Part shown: one piece after another, positions 22,891-34,831 of the stretch | Numbering within the stretch: the first letter of the stretch is position 1 | How the letters are laid out: each line of letters begins with the position of its first letter | Assembly: GCA_036874045.1 (NCBI GenBank) | Contig: CM072335.1 | Location: 3,802,001-3,866,000 of the forward strand | Source: Cymodocea nodosa | Lineage: Eukaryota; Streptophyta; Magnoliopsida; Alismatales; Cymodoceaceae | Length of the DNA: 64,000 nt | Direction of reading: 5' to 3' | Program-made: the position numbers and the translations under genes | The notes under the pieces: generated by a model | Told to the model about the DNA's origin: nothing | Database searches by the model: none | What the model saw: the letters and a program-made list of their open reading frames with translations, nothing else

Positions 22891-24019
22891 GCGTAACATC
22901 TTGACAAGTACAAATTAATATGTAATTAAGATTAAGAAGCAGATATGCATGGTTACCTTAAACGAAATTAATTACGTGCCAAGGATCAAAATCTGTGGGT
23001 ACGTACTCTTGAAGTGAATTATTTCAGTCTTCGATTCCACGAGAAAACTCTTATATATGATCGATTACGTGTGCCCCTAGAATATATCTATGTGTGTTCG
23101 AGTGTGTGTGTGTGTATATGTAGAATCGAGTGTTCTGAAAAATCTGCAAGTTCCATCTATCTTACATGTAATGAAAAATTAATCTTATACAAATCCAAAT
23201 ATATAGGTTGATCTATGGAAGACGCATGTCCTTACGTTATACATCGATCCTCCAACACATGCATGGAAGATTTCTCACCTTTCTTGCTGCGTATGCATAT
23301 ATATTGTATATGTGTTAAACCCTTACTTTGGTATGCATTGATTTTAATATATAAATAATCAAATTGGTATATTGAATTTATAAGATTTATAAATCTATAT
23401 TAAATTTGGTATAGTATTTTTTGATACACTGATTTTGTAATTTGGTATATTAAAAAGTATAGTCAAATGCTGTTTCTTAGAAGGTCAAATCTGAGGATGC
23501 GCTTCTGTGGAGCAACCATTTGTTTTGGACTCCGAAAGTCAAAGAAGCATGCTTCAAACCACTTGTCTTACCAACGATTTCATGGATGTTAATATTTCTA
23601 TTTCAATTCAAATATATGTCTGAGATCTGACTATTTGTCCTTTAGGTTTCATTCTATTCATCCTGATCTTACATATAATGTCTTTACTTAATTTACTTAA
23701 ATATGAATAAATTATAAAATATTAATTTTACTATTTGTTAAAATATTTTTTTTTTATCTTAATAATTAATTATTGATTAATTAAAATACCTCTCAAGAGT
23801 TAATAAACAAACTGTGTCTTACATCTTCTTTTGAAGAATGTCTCATATTCATCATATATATATTGTACTACAAAAGGATTGTCAAATATAATTTTAGTAT
23901 TTATAAAAGAAGTTTAGGTAAAGTATTGTTGCATAACTTATAAAGAAAATAACAAATGATATCGAATGTCAACCAACATATATATTCTAAACATTTCCAT
24001 ATTTAAGATAGATAATTTA
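22891..24019. other. Upstream flank of array gene 1
   Basis: The first 450 bp upstream of the TATA box match the other array genes closely (AAGATTAAGAAGCAGATATG, CAAAATCTGTGGGTACGTA). A short TG run lies at 23,100-23,116. Beyond 23,640 it becomes plain AT-rich sequence with no gene. Confidence 0.5.
23480..23640 (+). repeat. 170-bp array block, copy 2
   Basis: Same block, downstream of unit 1, with CTGAGGATGCGCTTCTGTGG in place of the commoner CTGTGGATGCGCTTCCGTGG. Confidence 0.7.
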
Positions 24020-24790
24020 AGCTCATATATGAGAGTATCAATATTTTAGATAGTTTATGTTGATATTTAGACTATTATTCATAAATATCACATGTTTTTG
24101 ATTTCTCTAGTAACATATTCAAGTATATTTGTATTAATTCAAAAGTTTATATGTTTCAAACTTATTTGGTATTATAAATAGTTTAGGCTCATATCTAAGA
24201 GTATTTAATATCATTTTATCTATTTTAACATCATTGCTTTCCTTTTAAGGTCAAAATATACATTTTATAGATAGTTTATGCTATTGTTTAGGAGTATGTA
24301 ATATACTTTTTATATGTTTTTTATAAATAGTTTATACTTTTATTTAGGAGATTTTAATATATTTTATACATTTTTTTATAAAAATTTTATACTCTTATTT
24401 AGGAGTATTTAATATTTTCTATATATTTTTTATAAATAGTTTATAATCTTGTTTAGGTCTATTTAATATCTTTTATAAACAATTTATACTCTTATTTAGA
24501 AGTATTTAATATATTTTATCTATTTTTATAAATAATTTATACTTTTATTTTAGATTATTTAATATATTCTATATTTTTTTATAAATAGTTTATACTCTTA
24601 TTTAAGAGTATTTAATATATTATATATATATTTTTATAAACAATTTATACTCTTGTTTAAGTGTATTTAAAATATTTTTTATAAACAATTTATACTCTTA
24701 TTTAGGAGTATTTAACGTATTATATTTTTTTTTATAAACAGTTTATACTCTTATTTTGGAGTATTGAATATATTTTATATTATTTGGTCG
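24020..24790. repeat. Tandem array of about twelve 50-60-bp hairpin-type units
   Basis: Each unit carries TTTATACTCTTATTTAGGAG followed by TATTTAATATATTTT. The arms ATACTC and GAGTAT are complementary around TTATTTAG, so every unit could fold back. Units degrade towards the left. The last unit ends in TATTATTTGGTCGTACCAAA. Confidence 0.8.
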
Positions 24791-25436
24791 TACCAAAACA
24801 TAACTTCGGCTCGATCGATGTATATATATATGTTGGGTGCATTGGGGTTAGACATTTTGTAAATGTTGGGAGTCATTTCTTTCTTTTAAAAATATTAATA
24901 CATTATATTTTAAAATCATAATCATTTCTTTTTTTATTATTAATCAAAAATATGATTACAAGGTTAACATATGAGAGAAAATTTACGGCAAACTCTTTAT
25001 AAACTTTAAGTTAACTCTAAATACATTTTACAACAATGAAGACCATATATCAACATAAACAAAATGATTCAAATATTTGTCTATATATTTTACGATAGAG
25101 CTCTAGTTTGTCATACCTATCCTAAATTTCCTTGTCTCTCAACATATTACACATTCTAAACTGACCATCAGTTGGGTAAACTATATGATTCTCATACTCA
25201 ACTCTATTATATTGAATATAATTCATTTATTGTTTATGAGATCTAACCATCTGCAATCGTCTTAGTTTTAAACAACAGAGATGTCATGACCTTCCAAATT
25301 GTAGAATTCACATATGCTAACTACACGTTTCAAAAATCTTTGAGCATAAGTATATGTCATATTCTTAATTATAAAATAAAACACACAACACTCCTCTACT
25401 ATTAAAACAAAACAGCACTCACAGTTGCTTAGCTTC
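24791..25436. other. AT-rich stretch with weak copia-like similarity
   Basis: No gene is seen. A short piece near 24,910-24,990 (TATTAATCAAAAATATGATT) resembles the sequence between ORF3 and the 3' LTR of the large copia element (about 49,245-49,330), so part of it may be an old copy of that family. Confidence 0.3.
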
Positions 25437-27448
25437 TCAATTCCCAGTAACAGCGCTAGAAGACCTGTATTGATTTGTTAACTTCTATTTGTTAAGCGGC
25501 ATCAGAAAACTTGTTTAATTTGTTTTTATGCTTATATAAATAATTACTTTTAGAAGTAAACAAATAACCTTTCAAACAAATTAGAGATTAATTCCAATTT
25601 GTATTTTAACTGCAAGTGCATAGTGTATATTGTATTTGTGTGTAAGTACACGTCGATCCCACAGAGATTGAGTAAGAATTGTGTACTATTTCGATTTTTA
25701 TATTGGAGTTTATATGTGTTTAATTAAGCACTCCATTGAGTTAAGGTTAATACAACGAACTTAGTTTGTGGAGTTATAGCTAACTCAACAGACTAACCTC
25801 GTAAACTTAAGTTAACTCCACGAGCTTATCTTTCCAGTTAAATACTACTATTTACAGAGGAATTCGGCCAACCATTGGGCGGTTCCATAGATTGTAAATA
25901 ACATCAATTAAGCTATTTAATGTTAGTTAATATTAGATTTATCATTAACCAACACTAACATTCAGATATTTCAAACAATAACCATTAAAATCTTTAAGTA
26001 TCTAGAACGAATCAAGTTCAGTAAACAATAAAACTATTTTCTATTTTTTGAATCAAACAAACATAAAACATTCATAATATTGACAATGATAACATTAATC
26101 ACGATAAAAAACAAACAATACAACACTCTAATACTAAATGTAAACATAGATAATTCGTTGTTTTTGGTATTTTTGTTTTGATATGTTTCTAAAGATGAGT
26201 GAAAGGTGAAATGTAAAAATCTCTATCGATAGTAAAAACTTCTGTCACTACATGCGATACGATTACACCACTGAAAACTTAATTACTTACAATCTTGCCT
26301 CTTCTTCCTATAGAATCGTAAATCAAGAATTGTAAGATGACCTCCTCTTCAACATATTGGCATCAACCCGAAACCAAGGCTAGGAGTTTTACGATCTCCT
26401 GAGATGTGAGTTGATGCTTGGTGAAAATGGCTTCCCTTCTCGTAATGAGATTACTCCTCACAGTGGTTGTCAGTCACTGTATTTGACATCAGGAAAGTAT
26501 CCTCATAGACCTCTAAAAGTTGGTGATTTTGGTGGTGGTGTGGAGCTTTAAGGAACTTCCGACGCTTCCTGCAGTTAACGTGGTTCTCCACCTCTGCACA
26601 CACACTTTCTTCGTCTTTCTCCTTTTCTTTTATATTTCTTTCTGTAGTAACTGCTTTTGCTTAGATGATCAGTTGGATTTTATTCATTCATATCAACGAT
26701 GGTGATTTCTTCTTTATTCCATGAGTGAATTCCTACGTGATACGTGTAATCGTGGTTTTCCTTCGAATGTCCTGTTTCTGCAACTGCTATAGTAGCATAT
26801 TAGAAAATAAATGATCAATGGAGTTACAGATAACTCAACAGACTTACTTCGTTGATTTAACTATAAAACACGTGCAATAAAGAAATAACTAATTTAGATG
26901 TTTTGGATACTTACAAACCTTAACTATCTGAAACTTATATGCATTTCGGATAGTTAGCACTTAACCTTCCGAAATATAACTTAAGTCAAGTTTCCAAAAC
27001 GCAATACGTGTCCTCAAGCAGTTTTATGATAAAAAGCTATTTTAGATACTTAAAAATCTAACTATCCGATACTTAGATACATTTCAAATAGTTACCAGAT
27101 AACTTATCGAACATTCACTTAAGTCAAGTATTATGGTTTCAACACATGTACTCTAGGAAATAATAAAATATTCTTCTATCGTTAAAAATATAACTGTCCG
27201 GTACATGCAATATAACTCTTTGAAATAACAGAAAATTCGAATACTTAGGAATTTCAAAACTGCAACTTACCGACAATTCAGAAATATACTTAATTAACAT
27301 TAATTCCCTGAAATTATGAAAATTCTTTCATTAAAGCATATAACAGTGTAATTATAACATAATAGCTTAATTCTTATATGATAAGCTAAATATTATGCAA
27401 TTAACCATCATTTAATTGTTAATATTATGCACTTTTTCATTCTAAACA
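25437..27448 (+). mobile_element. Solo or fragmentary LTR of the gypsy family seen at 58,311
   Basis: It aligns along its length, with many differences, to the LTR at 58,311-60,163: TTAATTCCAATTTGTATTTT near 25,590, the CCAACCATTGGGCG word near 25,870, and the terminal CACTTTTTCATTCTAAACA at 27,430-27,448. The left terminus is poorly preserved. No internal element sequence follows. Confidence 0.7.
26520..26705 (+). other. Open stretch inside the LTR, not a gene
   Basis: A 61-codon frame matches the LTR segment at 59,340-59,540, where the corresponding sequence is differently framed. I treat it as LTR sequence. Confidence 0.4.
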
Positions 27449-28195
27449 GAGATCATCTTACAAAAATTTAGGTTTACAATCCAATAGAGAGAGAAGTGCT
27501 TAACAGTAAGTGATTAAGTTTTCAAAGATATAACTACATTGCATGTAGTGTTGGAAGTCTTTTATTTTTAATAGAGAGTTTACCATTCATAAATCATTCA
27601 CCTTAAGGAACATGCATATTTATGTTTACATCACGATGTTTATTATGTTCTATGTTTGTATCGTTTGTTTGTACTATGTGTTAGTAATTGTTAAATGTTG
27701 AGTGTTTAGTTTATTTCAATTAATATGAAATCGTATGACTTTATTTTGAAACCAGTTAGTTTAAATCTTTGGAATCGTGCTTTACCTATTTATTATTTGA
27801 ATTCATTTGAATGCTAAAATTATTTGGTGTTAAATCTGATATAAGTAGCAATCAGAGAGTATATAGTTGTTGTTTGCATTATTTGGGATCACCTAATGGA
27901 TGACTTCATTCTTATGCAACCAACACTAGTAAGAGTAAGTTACAGAATTGCTCATTAAGTTATCTATAACTTAACAAGTGTAGTCTATTGAATTATCTGT
28001 TACTCAACAAAGGTAGTCTATTGAGTTAAGTAGTAACTCAAGGGAGTAAAATGTTTTATCATTGCACTAATATCAAAACATGTTGGAATATGACTCTAAT
28101 CATTCTTTGTGGTTCGACCTGTTCTTGCACACTTAATATAATTGATATTGTACATTTGTAGTTAATTAAACAAACAGATTTACTAGATTTAAATA
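27449..28195 (-). mobile_element. Inverted partial LTR of the same family
   Basis: Directly after the LTR terminus the sequence turns into the reverse complement of LTR interior (GAGATCATCTTAC pairing with the AAGATGATCTCCTC region of 59,158-59,172) and runs to about 28,195. It ends near a tRNA-independent word TTCTTGCACACTTAATA. Confidence 0.65.
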
Positions 28196-28234
28196 TTGTT
28201 TAAGAGATTGCTTGTTTCCTTGTAAAAATTTCAT

Positions 28235-28960
28235 TTAAGAAAGCAAGACAAAACTCCCCTTCCCTTCAATAAGAGGTGATAATGGGAGTGTTTTAGTAAT
28301 ATCTTTTTCTACGTCAACGACAACAACATATGGATTTAAATGGATATGCAAACTAAAATTCAATACAAGATAAATTAGGTTACCTATAACAACTAGACTT
28401 TCATCTTTAATTGCTCTAGAACCAAACACCACCATCTTTGTGGGCTTCCAACATCTATTTCCAAAGCGATAGATATCAAGGTAAACATTGTCATTGCACT
28501 CTTCCATTGGTTCCCAACAAAAGACTTTGTGACTCAATCAATTTTAGTCAATCCACGAGCAGAATGCAATAACATCACCGACCTTCCTAAGACAATGCTT
28601 CTCGATTCTTGGTTAGGGAGTTCGAAACTCATCCGAAGTTACAGGATTTCAAATAAATATTATCAAAAATGAGGAATCATTAATGACCAAATCTTCCACA
28701 TATAAAACTAAGTCTTTGCTACAGCTCAATATATTGGTTGTCACACCATTAAGAGAATTTGACGGAATGTCAGAATGAAGGTTGAAACATGAGAGAGCAG
28801 GTTGTAGAAGTAGGTGTTTGACTAAAACACCACAATCATCGATAAATCGAAATGACTACAAGGCGTTGAAGAATAAATCATTAACGAAAGTTTTTGTTGA
28901 TTTGTAGAGGCAATGAAGTCAGCACACCTCCTACAATAGTAATCAGGAAAGTATTTCCAC
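28235..28960 (-). pseudogene. F-box/kelch-type gene remnant (C-terminal part)
   Basis: A single minus-strand frame with about six stops carries features of the F-box-associated beta-propeller family: NILSCSKDLVLY, then IFI-stop-NPVTSDEF, VYLDIYRFGNRCWKP, VVIGNLIYLVLNF and VVVVDVEKDITKTLPLSP. These proteins are substrate receptors of SCF ubiquitin ligases. The F-box itself is missing. The reading frame is held without frameshift, so decay is by point mutation only. The longest open part is 28,235-28,537. Confidence 0.55.
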
Positions 28961-28974
28961 TAATATGACATCCT

Positions 28975-29170
28975 GACAATGCAATCTGAAGTTGGATGGA
29001 TGGAGAGATGGGGGGAGAGTTCCATGCAATCTTGAATTGTCTGAATACAATATTTTTCTAAAATTATATATGAAATTACTTCCATGATAAGTTCTTATTC
29101 TTCATTCCAATCTTGTAATTTTCTCTGAACCTTCACAATCTTCTTGTTTAATTATGAAAAATTAAACATA
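28975..29170 (+). repeat. Copy of NRPD4 intron-8 sequence
   Basis: GAAGTTGGATGGATGGAGAG and the following TATATATGAAATTACTTCCA match 18,850-19,030 in NRPD4 intron 8. Confidence 0.6.
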
Positions 29171-29189
29171 TAAATATGTGGATGCACCG

Positions 29190-29395
29190 GGTATGACCTT
29201 AGAATTTGTCATATATGGCTCCTCTTGCTTGGAAGGTCAAATCTGTGGATGCGATTCCGTGGAGCAACCATTTGTTTTGGACTCCGTAAGTCAAAGAAGC
29301 AAGCTTCAGACCACTTGTCTTACCAACTATTTCAAGGATGTCAATATTTCTATTTCTATTCAAATATATGTCTGACTGTTTCATTCGATTCATCC
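29190..29395 (+). repeat. 170-bp array block, copy 3
   Basis: This is the best preserved copy. It is open in both directions for 64-65 codons. I do not call a gene because the frame is not kept in other copies. Confidence 0.7.
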
Positions 29396-29519
29396 TAATA
29401 TTACATATAATGCCTTTATTTTATTTAATTACATACGAATTAATTATAAGATTATGTAAGATATTAATTTTACTATTTAATTTATAAATGTTTAGTTACT
29501 TGCGTGATGCCTTAAAGAA

Positions 29520-30325
29520 CATAAATTAATTAAAATGGATCTTGCTAAAGGTGATGTTATTCATTCTATATCATTCTGCCTTGAATATATACAAACGAGC
29601 ATTGGACATTGTGGAATATGTGTGGAATTTTTTGAATAATTGTTAACCCAATCCTAGGCAGAGAAAATATATAAAGAAGAAAATGTGAAAAGAGAAGGAA
29701 GAAAGGAATGTAAGACTGTATTATTTATGTGAAAAATACTTCATGCACATTTTGCTTATTTGGTGAAAGTTATAATACGTACAAGAGAGTTTCCAACTAA
29801 AATATGGCAATTGTATTTTACTTGATGTGCGTGCATGGTTGATCTTCTACTTTACTTTAAGATTTATATGTTTGATCGATGATAATAATTCACATGGAAG
29901 TAATTAAATCATAAAATTAATATTTGAATTTTTATGATTACAAGCCTTAAAATTTAAATTATTTAAGACATCATACAAGTATCTAAACATAAGTAACTTA
30001 AATAATAAAATTAATATTTTACTTAATCATATAATTAATCATATTTAATTAAATTAAGTAACGCCATTATATGTAAGATTAGGATGAATCGAATGAAACC
30101 TAAAGGACAAATAGTTAGACACATATTTGAATTGAAATAGAAATATTAACTTACATGAAATCGTTGGTAAGACAAGTGGTTTGAAGCATTCTTATTTGAC
30201 TTATGGAGTCCAAAACAAATGGTTGCTCCACGGATGCGCATCCACAGATTTGACCTTCCAAGCAATATGATTGAGACTCATGTATTATAACGAATATTAT
30301 CTTCTGCCATATATGACATATAAAC
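29520..30325 (-). repeat. Inverted segment of the array unit
   Basis: The order and strand of words are reversed relative to the other units: GGTGATGTTATTCATTCTAT, CCTAGGCAGAGAAAATATAT, then GAAGGAAGAAAGGAATG and GGTGAAAGTTATAATACGTA are complements of 37,190-37,430. It ends with a reversed 170-bp block (30,120-30,262). Confidence 0.75.
30120..30262 (-). repeat. 170-bp array block, copy 4 (inverted)
   Basis: It is the only copy on the minus strand. Its outer edge (CAAGCAATATGATTGAGACT) is the complement of 45,745-45,765. Confidence 0.75.
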
Positions 30326-31101
30326 ACTATTTAGGGATGGTTTGATTTGATTGTAGTAATTTCTTAACTTTCAAGTAAAGAAAATCTATCTTCTTGGAAT
30401 GATTAGATTATCAATACAATTAATGGCACCTTTCTCCTACTATTTGTGTGCATTAATTAAATATGAGATTTATCCCTCGACGACCTTTGTTAATTAAATT
30501 GAAGAAAAAAACTTGAATGCAGACACTCACAGTTTTTTTTTACTATGGTCGTCTAAAATAGTATTCAAATTTATTCTTGTTATATCGTTTTGACTATGGC
30601 TACATGAATTACATGTCTGATGTCATATATATATTGAAATTAAATTTAATATGTCGTTTAAGACATTACAATAAAAATATCTAAAATACCGATACCTACA
30701 TCTATTTGTGTATAAATACTAATGGACAATTGAAATCAATCGTACGTTCCTTCATCGTCAACTCCTCTATTCAAAAAATACACCTATGTGTGTATAGAGT
30801 TCAAAAAATACCATAAGTATCTAGAGAAAAAATAGATTATATAAATTAAATTATAAAAAGTAAAATGCTTAAGCTTAGAGTTAGAGGCTGGATATGGATG
30901 ACGCACGTGTAGCCCAACATTAAGTTTAATCATTCCATAATTATATCAAAGTACGTCGTACAAGAAGAAGGAAGCTCGAAGGCTTTTATTCGAACACGTG
31001 TATATATGGTAGAATTGCACGTGCAATTTATTTGGATAGTAATACTAAATGGTGCTGTTCGAGCTCTTGTTTCGTCTTCCCATGGGATCGTCGGTGATTG
31101 A
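30326..31101. other. Downstream flank of array gene 2
   Basis: No gene is seen. The words GATTAGATTATCAATACAAT and GACTATGGCTACATGAATTA are shared with units 3 and 5. CACGTG-containing words (AACACGTGTATATATGG, TTGCACGTGCAATTTATT) at about 30,990-31,030 recur after each array gene. Confidence 0.5.
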
Positions 31102-31519
31102 TCAGTGGCACCAGTGCTTGCAGTGCCTCTTCCCACCGTACCAGGTGTAGCCTCCGCAGCACCACGAGTGGACGCCACAGCGGCACCAGTGGGAGCAGTG
31201 CTTCTTGCCATCGTACCAGATGTAGCCGCCGCAGCAGTACTTGCAGCTTCCACGGGCGCCGTCCACTTCCACCTCATCTGAATTCAATATCCCAGATCAA
31301 CTAATTAATGACATCAGCCAGGCATAGAAATACATGTCTATCTATTAGACAAAGGAAACCATATATATATCGATCAATATTGCAGTATGTATGGGTGCTA
31401 ATTCATTAACCAGTGTATTCTTCTTGGATGTCTTCTTCGGCAGCAAGCACGTCGGAGGAGATGAGTAGGAGGGCCGCCACCATCACGGCCAGGACGACAG
31501 GAAGTCTTTTTGGAGCCAT
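31102..31519 (-). CDS. Secreted Cys/His/Trp-rich peptide, array gene 2 (subtype B)
   Basis: Exons 31519-31411 and 31277-31102, 94 residues. Subtype B signal peptide: MAPKRLPVVLAVMVAALLLI then SSDVLAAEEDIQEEYT. The mature part is identical in sequence to gene 1, including all ten Cys, although the exon differs at a few silent positions, which suggests constraint or conversion. The donor is GTTAATGA, a departure from the GTAAAT of gene 3; if it splices poorly, the exon-1 frame would stop straight after the Gly codon. The TATA box is at 31,597-31,604. It lies 8.7 kb from gene 1 with an F-box remnant, LTR pieces and a local inversion in between. Confidence 0.75.
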
Positions 31520-31596
31520 TGATCGATCTGTCGTGTGACCAGCGAACTTGTACTGATGTGTTTGGGAGATGTCTTCGCCGTATCTATACCGGCCCT

Positions 31597-31604
31597 TATT
31601 TATA
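31597..31604 (-). promoter_or_regulatory. TATA box of array gene 2
   Basis: TATAAATA read on the minus strand, 78 bp before the start codon. Confidence 0.7.
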
Positions 31605-32189
31605 GCGCAACATCTTGTCAAGTACAAATTAGTAAGTAATTAAGATTAAGAAGCAGATATGCGTGGTTAGCTTAAACGAGATTAATTACGTGCCAAGGAT
31701 CAAAATCTGTGGGTACGTACTCTTGAAGTGAATTATTTCAGTCTTCGATTCCACGAGAAAACTCTTATATATTTGTGTGTGAGTATATGTATACATATAT
31801 ATGTAGAATCGAGTGCTCAGAAAAATCTGCAAGTTCCATCTATCTTACATATAATGAAAAATTAATCTTATACAGATCCAAATATATATATGATGATCTA
31901 TGGAAGACGCATGTGCTTACGTTATGCATCGATTCTCCATACACATGCATGGAAGATTTCTCACGTTTCTTGCTGCCCATGCATATGTGTTGTATATGTG
32001 TATAATACACATGCATATGTATTAAACCCTCACTTTGGTATGCATTGATTTTGATATATTAAATAATCAAATTGGTATATTGAATTTATAAAATTTATAA
32101 ATTTATGTTAAACTTGGTATAGTATTTTTTGATATATTGATTTTTTAATTTGGTATATTAACCAGTATGTATACTCAAATCCTATTGCT

Positions 32190-32335
32190 GGGAAGGTCAA
32201 ATCTGTGGATGTGCTTTGCGGAGCAACCATTTGTTTTGGACTCCATAAATCAAAGAAGCATGGTTCAAACCACTTGACTCACCAACGATTTCATGGATGT
32301 TAATATTTCTATTTCAATTCAAATATATCTCCGAA
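32190..32335 (+). repeat. 170-bp array block, copy 5
   Basis: The block is truncated on the right, where it joins the NRPD4 exon-8 copy directly (CAAATATATCTCCGAAACAA). Confidence 0.7.
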
Positions 32336-32745
32336 ACAAGCACTTGGTGAATTAGCAAAACCAAGGAATTCCATGGAAAGGTATGCTTCGGTATCGTTTT
32401 AATTATATTACTCACATTCATAAAAGATATTCTTTATTAAGATTAATATTATTTACGAATGACAAAACAATAATTTTTTTGACCAAAATTTTTGTTATAT
32501 TACGTTAGTATGATGTTATTTTTATTTTATCTCTAAGTTTCTTACATTATACTTTTTGTATTTTACAATCTGAAGTTGGATGGATGGAGGGAGAGTTATA
32601 GTTCCTTCAATTATCTGAATACAATATTTTTCTAAAATTATATATGAAATTAGTTCCATGATAAGTCCTTATTCTTCATTCCACTCTTGTAATTTTCTCT
32701 GAACCTTCACAATCTTCTTGTTTAATTGAGAAAAATTAAACATAT
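32336..32745 (+). pseudogene. NRPD4 exon 8 plus intron-8 start, truncated copy
   Basis: AAGCACTTGGTGAATTAGCA followed by AAACCAAGGAATTCCATGG repeats exon 8 of NRPD4 (18,619-18,658), with CTA changed to CCA (Leu to Pro), and then the donor GGTATGC and 350 bp of intron 8. The first third of the exon is missing, so it cannot be a functional exon. Confidence 0.85.
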
Positions 32746-32774
32746 AAAAATGTGGATGCCCTGGGTCTGACTTA

Positions 32775-32965
32775 GAGTTTATATGTCATATATGGCTCCT
32801 CTTGCTTGGAAGGTCAAATCTGTGGATGCAACCATTTGTTTCGGACTCCGTAAGTCAAAGAAGCGTGCTTCAAACCACTTGTCTTACCAACTATCTCAAG
32901 GATGTCAATATTTCTATTTCTATTCAAATTTTTGTAAAATGCTGTTTGTCCTTTATGTATCATTC
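32775..32965 (+). repeat. 170-bp array block, copy 6
   Basis: It lacks the CGCTTCCGTGGAG portion: GTGGATG is followed at once by CAACCATTTG. Confidence 0.7.
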
Positions 32966-34831
32966 GATTCATCCTAATCTTACATATAATGCCTTTATTT
33001 AATTTAATTACATACGAATTAATTATACGATTATGTAAAATATTAATTTTACTATTTAATTTATAAATGTTTAGTTACTTGCGTGATGTCTTAAGGAATT
33101 TAAATTTTAAAGCTTGTAATCATAAAAATTCAAATACTAACTGCACGATTTAATTACTTAAATGTGAATTATTATCACAAATCAAACATATAAATCTTAA
33201 AGTAAAGTAGAAGATCAACCATGGATGCATATCAAGTAAAATACAGTTGCCATATTTTAGTTGGAAACTCGTTTGCACATTTTATAACTTTCACCAAATA
33301 TGCAAAATGCGCATGAAATATTTTTCACATAAATAACACATTCGTACATTCTTTTCTTCCTTCTCTTTTCACATTTTCTTCTTTTTATATTTTCTCTTCC
33401 TATGTTCCTCTCTGCTTTCAACATTTGTCTCTCGTTTATTCTTTTTATCTTAATCTTAAATAGTTATTAAGTTTACATGGGTCTGTGTAAAATTTTTGTC
33501 ATCTCTTCTTTCTCTTCTTTTTCCTTCATAATGCTTCAAATAAATTTAGATGAATAAAATACACGTTCCATACTTGAATTCGCCATACATTGCGCGCAAC
33601 ACATCAACAATATTCCAAGTCCATTTATAACGCAAATCCAAAAGAAAGCCACCTACAAACTTCTATCGGAAATAAAGAATTAGAACTTTCAAAAAATGTA
33701 CAATTATTACTATTACAACTAAATTTATATAAATGTCATTTTAGGCGTATAATTAATCCTTATCTCCCATTCCATCTCTTAAACCTGCAATTTCCTAGTA
33801 TTTATTATATTAATCTAGCAGAGGAATTGGATTAACAATTATTCAGAAAATTCCAAACATATTCCTCAATCTCCAATGCACATTTGTAAATATTCAAGGC
33901 TGGATGATACAGAATGGATTAACATCACCCTTAGCAAGTTCCATTTTAATTAATTTATGTTCTTGAATTTTATCTCATATGCAAGCGTGCAAAATTTGCA
34001 CACCATATATATATTTCCAATGAAGGTCACCTCCTATGTATTCTTGAAAGGATTCAAAATTAACACATGGAATTGGACGATTGATTTTGAAGGGATGGTT
34101 TGATTTGATTGTAGTAATTTCTTAACTTTTCAAGAAAGAAAAACTAACCTTTTGGAAAGATTAGATTATCAATACAATTAATGGCTTCTTTCTCCTACAT
34201 TTGTGTGCATTATTTAAATATGAGTTTGATCCCTCAACGAACTTTGTTAATTAAATTAAAGAAAAAACTTGAATGTAGACATTCACAGTATTTTTTTTAC
34301 TATGGTCGCCTAAAATAGTATTGAAATTTATTGTTGTTATGTCATTTTGACTATGGCTACATGAATCACATGTCTGATGTCACATATATATTGAAATTGA
34401 ATTTAATTACAATAAAAAAAAAAAATACCTATACCAACACCTATTTGTGTATAAATACTAATGGGCCATTGAAATCAATCGTACGTTCTTTCATCACCTC
34501 CTCTATTCAAAAATTACACTTTTGTGTGTAGAGTTGAAAAAATACCGTAAGTATCTACAGAAAAGAAAGATTATATAAATTAAATTATAAAAAGTAAAAA
34601 GCTTAAGCTTGGAGTTAGCTGGAGATCGATCACGCACGTGTAGCCCAACAGTATGTTTAATCATATCATAATTATCAAAGGTACGTCGTACAAGAAGAAG
34701 AAAGCTCGAGGGCTTTTATTCGAACACGTGTATATATGGTAGAATTTCACGTGCAATTTATTTAGATGGTAATACTACATGGTGCTGTTCGAGCTCTTGT
34801 TTCGTCTTCCCATGGGATCGTCGGCGATTGA
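32966..34831. other. Downstream flank of array gene 3
   Basis: This long AT-rich flank has the same order of landmarks as 21,170-22,387 and 42,480-44,188 (CAAGTAAAATACAGTTGC, the CTTCTCTTTTCACATTTTCT tract, GATGATACAGAATGGATTAA). No gene is supported. The 81-codon frame at 33,590-33,835 has no match in the other units' frames. Confidence 0.5.

Noticed and set aside
24020-24790. CRISPR-like array
   Set aside because: Units vary along their whole length with no unique spacers, and this is plant nuclear DNA.
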